From positions 62,001-126,000 of the forward strand of contig CAMHLZ010000001.1 in the NCBI GenBank assembly GCA_946186125.1: DNA of 64,000 nt. Direction: 5' to 3'. Below are positions 37,793 through 46,392 of this stretch, piece by piece. Under the pieces are notes generated by a model, which was not told the origin of the DNA, searched no databases, and saw only the letters and a program-made list of their open reading frames with translations. This DNA is from an uncultured Lachnospira sp. GTDB taxonomy: Bacteria > Bacillota > Clostridia > Lachnospirales > Lachnospiraceae. Numbering within the stretch: the stretch's first letter is position 1; the number at the start of each line of letters is the position of its first letter. Made by a program: the position numbers and the translations under genes.

Positions 37793-39073
37793 CTATTTAT
37801 TCAATGCCTGCTCGATATCTGCAATTATATCATCTGCATTTTCAATTCCCACTGAAAATCTTATTAAATCCGGCTGTACTCCGGCTTCTAAGAGCTGTTC
37901 GTCTGTCATCTGTCTGTGAGTATGACTTGCCGGATGAAGTACTGATGTCCTTGCATCTGCTACATGTGTAACAATAGCAGCTAACTCAAGATTGTCCATG
38001 AATTTTATAGACTCTTCCCTGCCGCCTTTTAATCCGAACGAAATAACTCCACAACTTCCATTTGGTAAATATTTTTTCGCAAGTTCATGATACTTGTTAT
38101 CCTCAAGTCCGCAATAATTTACCCATGCCACCTTGTCATTTGATGCAAGATACTCTGCAACTTTTTGTGCATTTTCGCAATGTTTCTTTATTCTTAATGC
38201 CAACGTCTCAAGACCAACATTTAATAAAAATGCATTCTGAGGTGACTGGATTGAACCTAAATCTCTCATAAGCTGTGCAGTTGCCTTTGTTATATATGCA
38301 AGCTTTCCAAATTTTTCCGTATATACAATTCCGTGATAAGATTCATCCGGTGTAGTAAGCCCCCTGAACTTATCTGCATACTTATTCCAGTCAAAATTAC
38401 CGCTGTCTACAATACATCCACCTACTGACATAGCATGTCCGTCCATGTATTTTGTAGTAGAATGTGTCACGATATCTGCCCCCCATTCAAACGGCCGGCA
38501 ATTAACAGGTGTCGCAAATGTATTATCTACTATAAGCGGCACTCCATGTGAATGTGCTATGTCCGCAAATTTTTCTATGTCCAGAACCACAAGTGACGGA
38601 TTTGAAATAGTCTCTGCAAATAAAGCTTTTGTATTAGGCTTAAATGCGCTTGCTATTTCATCTGCAGATGCATCCGGATCCACAAACGTCACATCAATTC
38701 CAAGTTTTTTCATTGTCACGCCAAACAGATTAAATGTTCCTCCATAAACATGTGCGGCACTGACAATGTGATCACCTGCTTCACAAATATTAAATACTGC
38801 ATAAAAGTTGGCAGCCTGTCCTGAAGAAGTAAGCATTCCTGCAACGCCTCCTTCAAGTTCTGTAATCTTTGCTGCAACAGCATCATTTGTAGGATTCTGC
38901 AATCTTGTATAAAAATATCCTGAATCTTCTAAATCAAACAGTCTCCCCATCTGCTCACTTGTCTCATATTTAAATGTAGTACTCTGATAAATAGGAAGTA
39001 CTCTCGGCTCACCTTTTTTAGGCTGCCATCCTGACTGGACACAAATTGTTTCTATATTTCTATTTTTACTCAT
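37793..39073 (-). CDS. metY: O-acetylhomoserine sulfhydrylase
   Basis: A PLP enzyme of the Cys/Met metabolism family that makes homocysteine from O-acetylhomoserine and sulfide. Length is 426 residues, the longer MetY size class. Visible are TRLQNPTNDAVAAKI, SSGQAAN, the phosphate-binding Tyr/Arg region and the PLP lysine in STTKYMDGH. It starts 15 bp after the pnp stop codon and appears to be read from the pnp transcript. I see no SAM riboswitch or T box before it. Confidence 0.94.
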   Translation of the reverse strand: MSKNRNIETICVQSGWQPKKGEPRVLPIYQSTTFKYETSEQMGRLFDLEDSGYFYTRLQNPTNDAVAAKITELEGGVAGMLTSSGQAANFYAVFNICEAGDHIVSAAHVYGGTFNLFGVTMKKLGIDVTFVDPDASADEIASAFKPNTKALFAETISNPSLVVLDIEKFADIAHSHGVPLIVDNTFATPVNCRPFEWGADIVTHSTTKYMDGHAMSVGGCIVDSGNFDWNKYADKFRGLTTPDESYHGIVYTEKFGKLAYITKATAQLMRDLGSIQSPQNAFLLNVGLETLALRIKKHCENAQKVAEYLASNDKVAWVNYCGLEDNKYHELAKKYLPNGSCGVISFGLKGGREESIKFMDNLELAAIVTHVADARTSVLHPASHTHRQMTDEQLLEAGVQPDLIRFSVGIENADDIIADIEQALNK

Positions 39074-39088
39074 TTTCCGTTACTCCTC

Positions 39089-41173
39089 TTACTTAACATC
39101 TTTAATACTAAAGCTTACTCTTCCCATCTTGTCTTTTCCAAGGCATACAACCTTCACAACATCACCAAGTGTAAGCACATCTTCTACATGATTGATTCTG
39201 TCTTTTGAAATCTTTGAAATGTGTACCATTCCTTCTTTACCAGGTGCAAATTCAAGGAATGCTCCAAATTCTTTGATACTTATTACTTTTCCTTCAAATA
39301 TCTGACCTTCTTCAAAATCAGTAGTGATTGTCTCTATCATCTTAATTGCTTTCGCAATATTATTCTTATCCTGACCGCATACAGAAACAGCTCCGTCATC
39401 TGTAATGTCAATCTTAACATCGGTCTGCTCTATGATGGCATTTATAACCTTTCCCTTCTGTCCGACTACATCACCAATCTTCGCCGGGTCAATCTTTATC
39501 TGCGAAATCTTTGGAGCATATTCTCCAACTTCTTTTCTCGGCTCAGAAATACATGGTGCCATTACATCATTTAAAATATATTCTCTTGCTTCAAAAGTTC
39601 TCTGAATTGCTTCCTCAACAATCGGTCTTGTCAATCCGTGAATCTTAATATCCATCTGTATTGCTGTGATACCATCATGTGTTCCGGCTACCTTAAAATC
39701 CATATCTCCAAAGAAGTCTTCAAGTCCCTGAATATCTGTAAGTACGATGTAATCATCATCTGTATCTCCCGTAACAAGTCCGCATGAAATACCTGCTACA
39801 GGTTTCTTAATAGGTACTCCGGCTGCCATAAGTGACATAGTAGATGCACATATAGATGCCTGTGATGTAGAACCGTTTGACTCAAATGTCTCCGATACAG
39901 TACGGATAGCATATGGAAATTCTTCTTCACCAGGTATAACAGGTACTAATGCTCTCTCAGCCAAAGCTCCATGACCAATCTCACGTCTTCCCGGTCCTCT
40001 TGAAACTTTTGTCTCTCCAACTGAGTATGATGGGAAGTTATAATGATGCATGTATCTCTTACTCACTACATTTTCATCAAGTCCGTCTATTTTCTGAATC
40101 TCTGACAACGGTGCAAGCGTAGTTACTGTACAAATCTGAGTCTGTCCACGCGTAAACATTGCAGAACCGTGTACTCTAGGTATAATATCAACCTCTGCAG
40201 CAAGACGTCTGATCTGTTTGATATCTCTTCCGTCCGGACGCTTGTGATCTTTTAAAATCATCTTTCTTACAGTCTTTTTCTGATATTGATATACTGCCTC
40301 GCCAATCAATGGAAGCCATTCTTCATTCTCAGCAAATGCTTCTTCAAACTTTTCAGTAATGTTTTTGATATTCTCTTCCCTTACCTGCTTTTCATCAGTA
40401 AACACCGCTGTTTCCATTTCTTCAGGTGTAACGATTTTCTTCATCTCCTCAAACATTTCAGCAGGGATTGCACAGCTTTCGTATTCAAACTTTTTCTTAC
40501 CGACTTCTTCTACTATCTTTTCAATAAATTCAATAATTGTCTGATTGATATCATGACATTTATAAATAGCTTCAATCATCTTATCGTTCGGAATCTCATT
40601 AGCTCCCGCTTCAATCATGATAACTTTTTCTTTTGTTGATGCTACTGTCAGCTTTAAATCTCCGGCATTCCACTGCTCCTGTGACGGATTAACAATAAAT
40701 TCACCATCTATCATACCCATCTGTGTCATTGCACATGGCCCGTCAAAAGGTATATCCGAAATACATGTTGCAATGGCTGAACCGATCATAGCCACTAATT
40801 CAGGTCTGCATTCAGGATCCACAGACATAACCATGTTATTTAATGTGACATCATTTCTAAAATCTTTAGGAAACAACGGACGCATCGGTCTGTCTATTAC
40901 TCTTGATGTAAGAACTGCATTCTCTGATGCCTTTCCTTCTCTTTTATTAAATCCACCCGGTATCTTTCCAACTGCATATAATTTCTCTTCATACTCTACA
41001 CTCAGCGGGAAAAAATCGATTCCGTCTCTTGGTTTGTCTGATGCCGTAGCAGTTGATAATACTACCGTATCCCCATAATGCATGAAAGCAGTGCCGTTTG
41101 CCTGTGCACCCACTCTCCCTACATCTACTCTTAATGTTCTTCCTGCTAATTCCATAGAATAACTTTTATACAT
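39089..41173 (-). CDS. pnp: Polyribonucleotide nucleotidyltransferase (PNPase)
   Basis: A phosphorolytic 3'-5' exoribonuclease of the RNA degradosome. It has 694 residues with two RNase PH domains separated by a helical linker, then a KH domain (KIGDVVGQKGKVINAI) and an S1 domain (GKVISIKEFGAFLEF). The ATG at 41173 follows GAGGAAG and matches the family start; the frame stays open upstream to 41344 through the structured leader. It follows rpsO, as in many bacteria. Confidence 0.97.
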   Translation of the reverse strand: MYKSYSMELAGRTLRVDVGRVGAQANGTAFMHYGDTVVLSTATASDKPRDGIDFFPLSVEYEEKLYAVGKIPGGFNKREGKASENAVLTSRVIDRPMRPLFPKDFRNDVTLNNMVMSVDPECRPELVAMIGSAIATCISDIPFDGPCAMTQMGMIDGEFIVNPSQEQWNAGDLKLTVASTKEKVIMIEAGANEIPNDKMIEAIYKCHDINQTIIEFIEKIVEEVGKKKFEYESCAIPAEMFEEMKKIVTPEEMETAVFTDEKQVREENIKNITEKFEEAFAENEEWLPLIGEAVYQYQKKTVRKMILKDHKRPDGRDIKQIRRLAAEVDIIPRVHGSAMFTRGQTQICTVTTLAPLSEIQKIDGLDENVVSKRYMHHYNFPSYSVGETKVSRGPGRREIGHGALAERALVPVIPGEEEFPYAIRTVSETFESNGSTSQASICASTMSLMAAGVPIKKPVAGISCGLVTGDTDDDYIVLTDIQGLEDFFGDMDFKVAGTHDGITAIQMDIKIHGLTRPIVEEAIQRTFEAREYILNDVMAPCISEPRKEVGEYAPKISQIKIDPAKIGDVVGQKGKVINAIIEQTDVKIDITDDGAVSVCGQDKNNIAKAIKMIETITTDFEEGQIFEGKVISIKEFGAFLEFAPGKEGMVHISKISKDRINHVEDVLTLGDVVKVVCLGKDKMGRVSFSIKDVK

Positions 41174-41229
41174 ATCTTCCTCATTTCTGCGTTGTAATAG
41201 TGTTTTGCTGTACGGTATATAATACAACG

Positions 41230-41259
41230 CTAATATAACCTGTACAGTTTGTTTTTCAA
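41230..41259 (-). promoter_or_regulatory. Possible pnp promoter
   Basis: TTGAAA (41254-41259) and TATTAG (41230-41235) on the minus strand with 18 bp between them. The -10 match is weak. A separate pnp promoter is plausible because rpsO has its own terminator. Confidence 0.35.
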
Positions 41260-41291
41260 AAATGTCAGAAAACGCATTGATTCGTATCTGC

Positions 41292-41340
41292 CCGAACCAC
41301 TGAAAAGTACGCAGTTTCTGTGTATTCTTCAGTGTTCCGG
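41292..41340 (-). other. Long irregular hairpin in the rpsO-pnp spacer
   Basis: An outer helix pairs 41292-41304 with 41328-41340 with two single-base bulges, and an inner helix ACGCAG/CTGTGT (41309-41314 with 41318-41323) has a three-base loop. Such stems upstream of pnp are RNase III sites used in PNPase autocontrol in E. coli; the same role here is inferred. The rest of the 299-bp spacer holds the rpsO terminator and a weaker CTGTAC/GTACAG stem near 41204-41248. Confidence 0.6.
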
Positions 41341-41390
41341 TCAATTTGTTTTCTAATCATCCTTATAACAATAAATCCTGTAATCATAGT

Positions 41391-41414
41391 AAAAAGGGGC
41401 GAATAATCCGCCCC
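41391..41414 (-). terminator. rpsO terminator
   Basis: Stem GGGGCG/CGCCCC (41396-41401 with 41409-41414), 7-nt loop, followed on the minus strand by five T (41391-41395). It probably gives partial read-through into pnp. Confidence 0.85.
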
Positions 41415-41472
41415 GGTATAAACGCACCCACACATTCTCACAAGCAAGACTGCATGAGCACATTCAATATTA

Positions 41473-41739
41473 CTATTTTCTTAAACCTAATCTTTCGATT
41501 AACTTACGGTATCCTTCAAGATCTGTCTTCTTAAGGTATGCAAGCAAACCACGTCTCTGACCTACAAGCTTTAACATACCACGTCTTGAATGATGATCCT
41601 TCTGATGAACCTTTAAGTGTTCTGTCAACTCTCTGATTCTCTCTGTAAGAATTGCAATCTGAACCTCCGGTGAACCTGTATCTTCCGGCGTTCTACCATA
41701 AGCTTTGATAATCTCTGTCTTTTTTTCCTTTGAAATCAT
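41473..41739 (-). CDS. rpsO: Small ribosomal subunit protein uS15
   Basis: An 88-residue protein that binds the central domain of 16S rRNA early in 30S assembly. All helices of the family are present, including the conserved [16 protein letters not shown] and [15 protein letters not shown] segments. The start has TTAGGAGG. A leader of about 100 nt between promoter and start could carry an S15 autoregulatory fold, with a small GGTT/AACC stem near its 5' end, but I cannot match it to a known class. Confidence 0.98.
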   Translation of the reverse strand: MISKEKKTEIIKAYGRTPEDTGSPEVQIAILTERIRELTEHLKVHQKDHHSRRGMLKLVGQRRGLLAYLKKTDLEGYRKLIERLGLRK

Positions 41740-41844
41740 TTTTATTCCTCCTAAAAAATATTATTACACCGTATACTTCAGAAAAAGGCTGGAGTATCCC
41801 TAAATCCGAGTATTGGCTGACTAATTTGGTTTCAAACCTAGTAA

Positions 41845-41873
41845 ATTGTATCACAACAATCATTATTTGTCTA
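41845..41873 (-). promoter_or_regulatory. rpsO promoter
   Basis: TAGACA (41868-41873) and TACAAT (41845-41850) on the minus strand with a 17-bp spacer, giving a leader of about 100 nt before rpsO. Confidence 0.75.
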
Positions 41874-41899
41874 GTTATTTTTACTTTTAGTTTATATTC

Positions 41900-41926
41900 A
41901 AAAACGGCAATGTAAAAACATTGCCG
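41900..41926 (-). terminator. Terminator after the NlpC/P60 gene
   Basis: Perfect 9-bp stem CGGCAATGT/ACATTGCCG (41905-41913 with 41918-41926), 4-nt loop, then five T on the minus strand. Confidence 0.9.
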
Positions 41927-41943
41927 CTTTATGTTAACTCATA

Positions 41944-43113
41944 TTAACCTATAATTCTTGTCGCACATGTTGGTGTCATGAAAAATGCATTCCCGATACA
42001 AATTCCGGTTTTTTCCGTACTTGCATGGATAATCTGTCCGCCGCCAATATATATAGCAACATGACCGATCGAGCCGCCATAGCTGTAGAACAGCAAATCT
42101 CCCGGCTGAATCTCTGAGAGACTTACTCTTGTTCCATTCGACGACTGTGCCCCTGATGTTCTGTTGAGCGAATATCCGAAATGTTCAAATATTCTCATCG
42201 TAAAACCTGAGCAGTCGCAACCGTTGGTAAGGCTTGTACCGCCCCATACATACGGATTACCTAAAAACTGCTTTGCATATTCCACTACATTCACTGATTC
42301 AGCTGAATCACCGTTTTCTTCAGATAACTGCTCTAATGTAACACCCTTTGGCAACGCATCATGCACCGTAACATAATCGGCACACACATAACCTGTAGTA
42401 CTTGCTACATTAACCTGTACCCAGCCGTCTAATACAGCTTCAACTTCCAAATCCTCATCCTGCGCAACCCTGTTAAGAATAGCACAATCTGTATTTGGTT
42501 CTTCTCTTACCATTAACTTATCTGCATTAACGGTAGCAACTTTAGACACCGCCTCTGCTGCTCTCTTATTAGCCTCATCACCGGTTAATAAAAACTCAGC
42601 ACTTACATATCCTTCAACGGCTCCGGATGAAACCTTGTACCATCCGTCTAATGTCTCTAATATCTCACAACCGGCGTTCATAGGAAGTTTTCCGAGAACT
42701 GCCCCGTCAAGAGAAGGCTCTTCTCTGACATTCAGATAATTCTCAACATTTGCAACACCTAAAACATTATATCCGCAATCCGGAACAGGAATGCTTTGCT
42801 GTTCGTCAGCTTTTTGTTCTGCAGCCTGAACATCCTGAGCATGCTTAAAAATCTTTGTTAAACCTTCAAGAGTCGCATCTGATTTCTCAACGTCTCCTGA
42901 ATAATAATTATTCAATGCTACGGCTATACCTGCCATAACATATGATGTCTTATTTTCTGACTTTATCTTCTGACCATCTGTACTATCTAATGCAACTTTC
43001 ACTCCGGCTGATGCCGTATTGTCTGTTCCTTCATCCGCTTTTACATTTACAGCATTAAACATCATTGCTGCTGACATAACAATTGAAGCGGATAATAATA
43101 CATATTTCTTCAT
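41944..43113 (-). CDS. Secreted NlpC/P60 peptidoglycan hydrolase with two SH3b domains
   Basis: A 389-residue exported cell-wall endopeptidase. A Sec signal peptide covers about residues 1-26 (KKYVLLSASIVMSAAMMF core, cut after VKA). Two bacterial SH3 domains, likely wall-binding, lie at about 120-180 and 190-250, each with VREEPN/S and GWY/GWV motifs. The C-terminal NlpC/P60 domain has catalytic Cys301 in DCSGF, His351 in GHVAIY and His363. Such enzymes cut D-Glu-meso-DAP bonds. I chose the ATG at 43113; in-frame ATGs at 43131 and 43122 are also possible. Confidence 0.92.
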   Translation of the reverse strand: MKKYVLLSASIVMSAAMMFNAVNVKADEGTDNTASAGVKVALDSTDGQKIKSENKTSYVMAGIAVALNNYYSGDVEKSDATLEGLTKIFKHAQDVQAAEQKADEQQSIPVPDCGYNVLGVANVENYLNVREEPSLDGAVLGKLPMNAGCEILETLDGWYKVSSGAVEGYVSAEFLLTGDEANKRAAEAVSKVATVNADKLMVREEPNTDCAILNRVAQDEDLEVEAVLDGWVQVNVASTTGYVCADYVTVHDALPKGVTLEQLSEENGDSAESVNVVEYAKQFLGNPYVWGGTSLTNGCDCSGFTMRIFEHFGYSLNRTSGAQSSNGTRVSLSEIQPGDLLFYSYGGSIGHVAIYIGGGQIIHASTEKTGICIGNAFFMTPTCATRIIG

Positions 43114-43196
43114 AAAACCCATACCTTTCATCAAATCAAAAACAGTCTTTCGAATTGTTACACGCATGTTACATTTATTACAAATTCATACTGGAT

Positions 43197-43224
43197 ATTA
43201 TAGCATATATTTTTATATTGTCAA
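43197..43224 (-). promoter_or_regulatory. Consensus promoter of the NlpC/P60 gene
   Basis: Exact TTGACA (43219-43224) and TATAAT (43197-43202) with a 16-bp spacer on the minus strand. The -35 box lies in the last codons of ribF. It predicts strong sigma-A transcription with a leader of about 75 nt. Confidence 0.85.
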
Positions 43225-44136
43225 GCTACATTTTGTTCTTTTTTTTACATTCTCTATATCCTTTCCAATCTGCATCTTCAATTCAGTCAAATTTGCAAAC
43301 CTCATTTCAGGCCTGATAAAGCTGATTAATCTTACTTCAACATGTTTATCGTATAAATTTAACGACTGCTCTAAAAGATTTGTCTCAACCTTAATGCTGT
43401 CATCATTACTTACCGTCGGATTATGACCAACGTTTGTTATTCCTTTATAAATTTCTCCCTCTGCTACGACGTCCGACATATATACGCCAAACGGCGGTAT
43501 CATCTTATCTTTTTTAGGAATTATATTTATAGTCGGAATTCCGATACTTCTTCCAATCTGTTTTCCTTTTACAACTATTCCGTCATATGAAAATGCTCTT
43601 CCAAGCATCGCATTTGCCTTTTCGATTTTACCTGAGGAGATACATTTTCTAATATATGTGGAGCTTATCTCTTCTCCCTGAAACATCACTTTTTCTTTTG
43701 CAATCACGTCATAACTGTCAGCCATCTTTTTTAGAAGTTCTATGTTACCTGATCTGTTTTTTCCAAAACTGAAATCTTTTCCGACAATAACTTTTTTGGC
43801 ATCAAGTTGTCCGATAATAACATTTTCAATAAAATCCACTGCTTCCATATCCCTTGTCTCCCGGTCAAAAGGATATTCAATCAGCACATCTATTCCATTA
43901 TTTTTGCAATACTCCTGTTTTTGGTGGTGATCCAGTATATATGTCATTTTTCTGCCACCCAGAATTTCATAAGGTGAAACATCAAATGTAAATAAAACAG
44001 CCGTATCTCCGGGTATCTTTTGTCTGAGTACTTCATCGAGCAGACACTTGTGTCCAAGATGCATACCGTCAAACTTACCAAGTGTTACAATAGAGTTATT
44101 TAGTTTAAATTCTTTTGTTCCTTTTATAATCTGCAT
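43213..44136 (-). CDS. ribF: Bifunctional riboflavin kinase/FMN adenylyltransferase
   Basis: Makes FMN and FAD from riboflavin. The N-terminal nucleotidyltransferase domain has LGKFDGMHLGHK and FSFGKNRSG; the C-terminal kinase domain has GRSIGIPTINI and TNVGHNPTV. I chose the ATG at 44136 (307 residues) since the family begins near IIKG; an in-frame ATG at 44148 is only two bases after AAAGGA. It follows truB, as in most Firmicutes. Confidence 0.94.
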   Translation of the reverse strand: MQIIKGTKEFKLNNSIVTLGKFDGMHLGHKCLLDEVLRQKIPGDTAVLFTFDVSPYEILGGRKMTYILDHHQKQEYCKNNGIDVLIEYPFDRETRDMEAVDFIENVIIGQLDAKKVIVGKDFSFGKNRSGNIELLKKMADSYDVIAKEKVMFQGEEISSTYIRKCISSGKIEKANAMLGRAFSYDGIVVKGKQIGRSIGIPTINIIPKKDKMIPPFGVYMSDVVAEGEIYKGITNVGHNPTVSNDDSIKVETNLLEQSLNLYDKHVEVRLISFIRPEMRFANLTELKMQIGKDIENVKKRTKCSLTI

Positions 44137-44155
44137 TTCCGACCACATATTCCTT

Positions 44156-45058
44156 TCAAATGAAGAACATTTTCACAGGAGCAAATACTCCTTCTGACGC
44201 TTTAAATGCATATATACCGGCAAACATTCCGTTCTCGTCATACACACGTACTCTTTCTCCATCTTTAAACTGTCCGGTTTTATTCAAATGTCTGATTAAT
44301 AATGCATTCCCATTCTGAACCAATTTATTATATTTTGCAATTACGACACATTTTTTCAAATCCTTAAACATGTCATCAACAGAAATTATGTATTTGCCAA
44401 TAGTACCGTTTTTGACAAATTCTTCTGTTTTTTCCAGTGTAATACAATCTTTCAATCCAAATCTGCCCGAACGAATACGTTCTAATTGTGTCATACATGC
44501 ACCTGTACCCAGCCGTTCACCAATATCATTACAAAGTGTCCTTATGTATGTTCCCTTTGAACAGTCAACCGTCATGGTTATATATGGGATTTCAATCTTT
44601 TGAACATCGACTTCAAGTATCTTAACAGGCCTTGGTTTTCGCTCTACTTCAATCCCCTGTCTGGCAAGTTCATAAAGTTTTCTGCCGTTTACTTTTAACG
44701 CTGAATACATTGGTGGTATCTGCATATAATCTCCTACAAAACCATAAATCACGTCTTTTATTCTTTCTTCTGTTATATCATTTCCAAGGACAGATTCTTC
44801 TATAACTTTTCCCGAAATATCCTGAGTATCAGTCTTTTTTCCCAAAACCATTTCTGTGCGATACGCCTTATCTTTGTCAGTAAGCATGTCGCACAGTTTT
44901 GTAGCCTTTCCAATACATACCGGTAAAACTCCCGTAGCATCAGGGTCAAGCGTTCCGGTATGTCCTATTTTCTTTGTCTTAAGTATTCCACGAAGCTTTG
45001 CAACTACATCATGAGATGTATAACCTTTTTCTTTATATATACATATTATTCCATCCAA
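44156..45058 (-). CDS. truB: tRNA pseudouridine(55) synthase
   Basis: Isomerises U55 in the T loop of tRNAs. It has 300 residues with the catalytic aspartate in HTGTLDPDATGVLPV, the GDYMQIPPMYSALKVNG segment and VDCSKGTYIRTL. It lies between nrnA and ribF in the infB operon. Confidence 0.96.
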   Translation of the reverse strand: MDGIICIYKEKGYTSHDVVAKLRGILKTKKIGHTGTLDPDATGVLPVCIGKATKLCDMLTDKDKAYRTEMVLGKKTDTQDISGKVIEESVLGNDITEERIKDVIYGFVGDYMQIPPMYSALKVNGRKLYELARQGIEVERKPRPVKILEVDVQKIEIPYITMTVDCSKGTYIRTLCNDIGERLGTGACMTQLERIRSGRFGLKDCITLEKTEEFVKNGTIGKYIISVDDMFKDLKKCVVIAKYNKLVQNGNALLIRHLNKTGQFKDGERVRVYDENGMFAGIYAFKASEGVFAPVKMFFI

Positions 45059-45070
45059 ATTTTAATCCTT

Positions 45071-46018
45071 TCATGCCAATTGAAGTTCAATTTGTTCAGC
45101 AAGATTATTAATTACATCATAAACTGTTCCTTTCATATTGCATCCTGCTGCCCTTATATGTCCGCCACCGCCAAAATAAGTAGCTATAGTACTTACATCC
45201 ACTATGGAATTTGATCTCATGCTGACTTTGTACTCTAATTCTTCTACCTGATACAGGAAAATAGCACACTCTACCCCCTTCGTAATTCTTAACTGCTCTA
45301 CTATTCCATCCAGATCCTTATATGTAATTCCATAAAATTCCATCTCTGACTTTGTCACCACAGAAAAAATACACTTTTCATCGAAGAAAAGTATACTTTC
45401 AAGAAGTGCTCTTCCTAAAATCTGATTCTGAAGGTATGTTTTAGTATAAAATGTGCTATCAATAATTTCTGTAAAAGGTATTCCCATTGACATAAGTTTT
45501 CCCGCGATATGCATTGTCTTTTCTGACGTATTTGAATACTTAAATGCACCCGAATCATGTACAATACCCATGTACAATGCTTCAGCACAATTATACTTTA
45601 CTTTATCCTCATCTAATAATTCGTATAAAACTTCACATGCTGAACTTGCCGTATGACAGACTATATTTTCCTGTGCGAATTTTTCATTGCTTATATGATG
45701 ATCAATGCACAAAGTCTGTTTTGCATTTTCAAACATATTTACGAAATCGCCCGCCCTGTCTAACGAGCTTGAATCAAGCATTATATACAAATCATAAATT
45801 TTATCCTCAGGCTGATGTTTAACCAGTTCGGTATATCTGATAAAATCAAACTTATCTGAAAACTCTTCCAGATAAACATCAACAGCTATATCCGGGTAGT
45901 TATCTTTAACATAGTTAAATAATCCCATGCATGAACCGATACAGTCACCATCAGGACGCATATGTCCTGATATGGCAACTGTTTTCTTCCCTGCTAATAC
46001 ATCATCTATTCTTCCCAT
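45071..46018 (-). CDS. nrnA: DHH-DHHA1 nanoRNase / pAp phosphatase (NrnA)
   Basis: Degrades oligoribonucleotides of two to five bases and pAp. The 315 residues hold the DHH domain motifs HMRPDGDCIGS, LDSSSLDRAGD and the DHH of CIDHHISN, then a DHHA1 domain with GGGGHIRAAGC. It lies two bases after rbfA in the translation operon. Confidence 0.94.
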   Translation of the reverse strand: MGRIDDVLAGKKTVAISGHMRPDGDCIGSCMGLFNYVKDNYPDIAVDVYLEEFSDKFDFIRYTELVKHQPEDKIYDLYIMLDSSSLDRAGDFVNMFENAKQTLCIDHHISNEKFAQENIVCHTASSACEVLYELLDEDKVKYNCAEALYMGIVHDSGAFKYSNTSEKTMHIAGKLMSMGIPFTEIIDSTFYTKTYLQNQILGRALLESILFFDEKCIFSVVTKSEMEFYGITYKDLDGIVEQLRITKGVECAIFLYQVEELEYKVSMRSNSIVDVSTIATYFGGGGHIRAAGCNMKGTVYDVINNLAEQIELQLA

Positions 46019-46020
46019 TA

Positions 46021-46392
46021 TTAATTCTCCTCAGATTTATTATTTGCATTTACCTCATCAATTAGTTTCGACATATTTACACCATATTCTATAGACTGGT
46101 CTATAAAGAATCTTATTTCCGGTGTATTTCTTAAATTAATTCTCTGTGCAAGCTGTTTTCTTATATAACCTTCTGCACTGTTGAGTCCCTCAAGTGTACT
46201 TTTCTGTGATTCTTCATCGCCAAGAACACTTATATATGCTTTACAGGTTTTTAAGTCCGGCGCAACTTCAGCCGCAACTACACTTGTCATCGGGTTAATT
46301 CTCGGATCTTTTATTTCTTCCCTGATAATAAGACTCAGTTCATGTCCGACTTCAGTATTTATCCTCGTATTTTTTATACTGTTTTTTCTCAT
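46021..46392 (-). CDS. rbfA: 30S ribosome-binding factor A
   Basis: A 123-residue KH-like maturation factor that helps 16S 5' end processing. The [16 protein letters not shown] and YISVLG segments mark the family. It overlaps the infB stop by four bases (ATGA), which implies translational coupling. Confidence 0.94.
   Translation of the reverse strand: MRKNSIKNTRINTEVGHELSLIIREEIKDPRINPMTSVVAAEVAPDLKTCKAYISVLGDEESQKSTLEGLNSAEGYIRKQLAQRINLRNTPEIRFFIDQSIEYGVNMSKLIDEVNANNKSEEN

Noticed and set aside
39074..39110. SAM riboswitch or T box upstream of metY
   Set aside because: Only 15 bp separate pnp and metY, too short for either, and nothing fitting is seen in the end of pnp.
40617..41078. Long plus-strand open frame antisense to pnp
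   Set aside because: It mirrors the codon pattern of pnp and has no ribosome binding site; other plus-strand frames over minus-strand genes were rejected for the same reason.
41174..41344. N-terminal 57-residue extension of PNPase
   Set aside because: The region is a hairpin-rich leader, has no ribosome binding site and does not belong to the PNPase family sequence.
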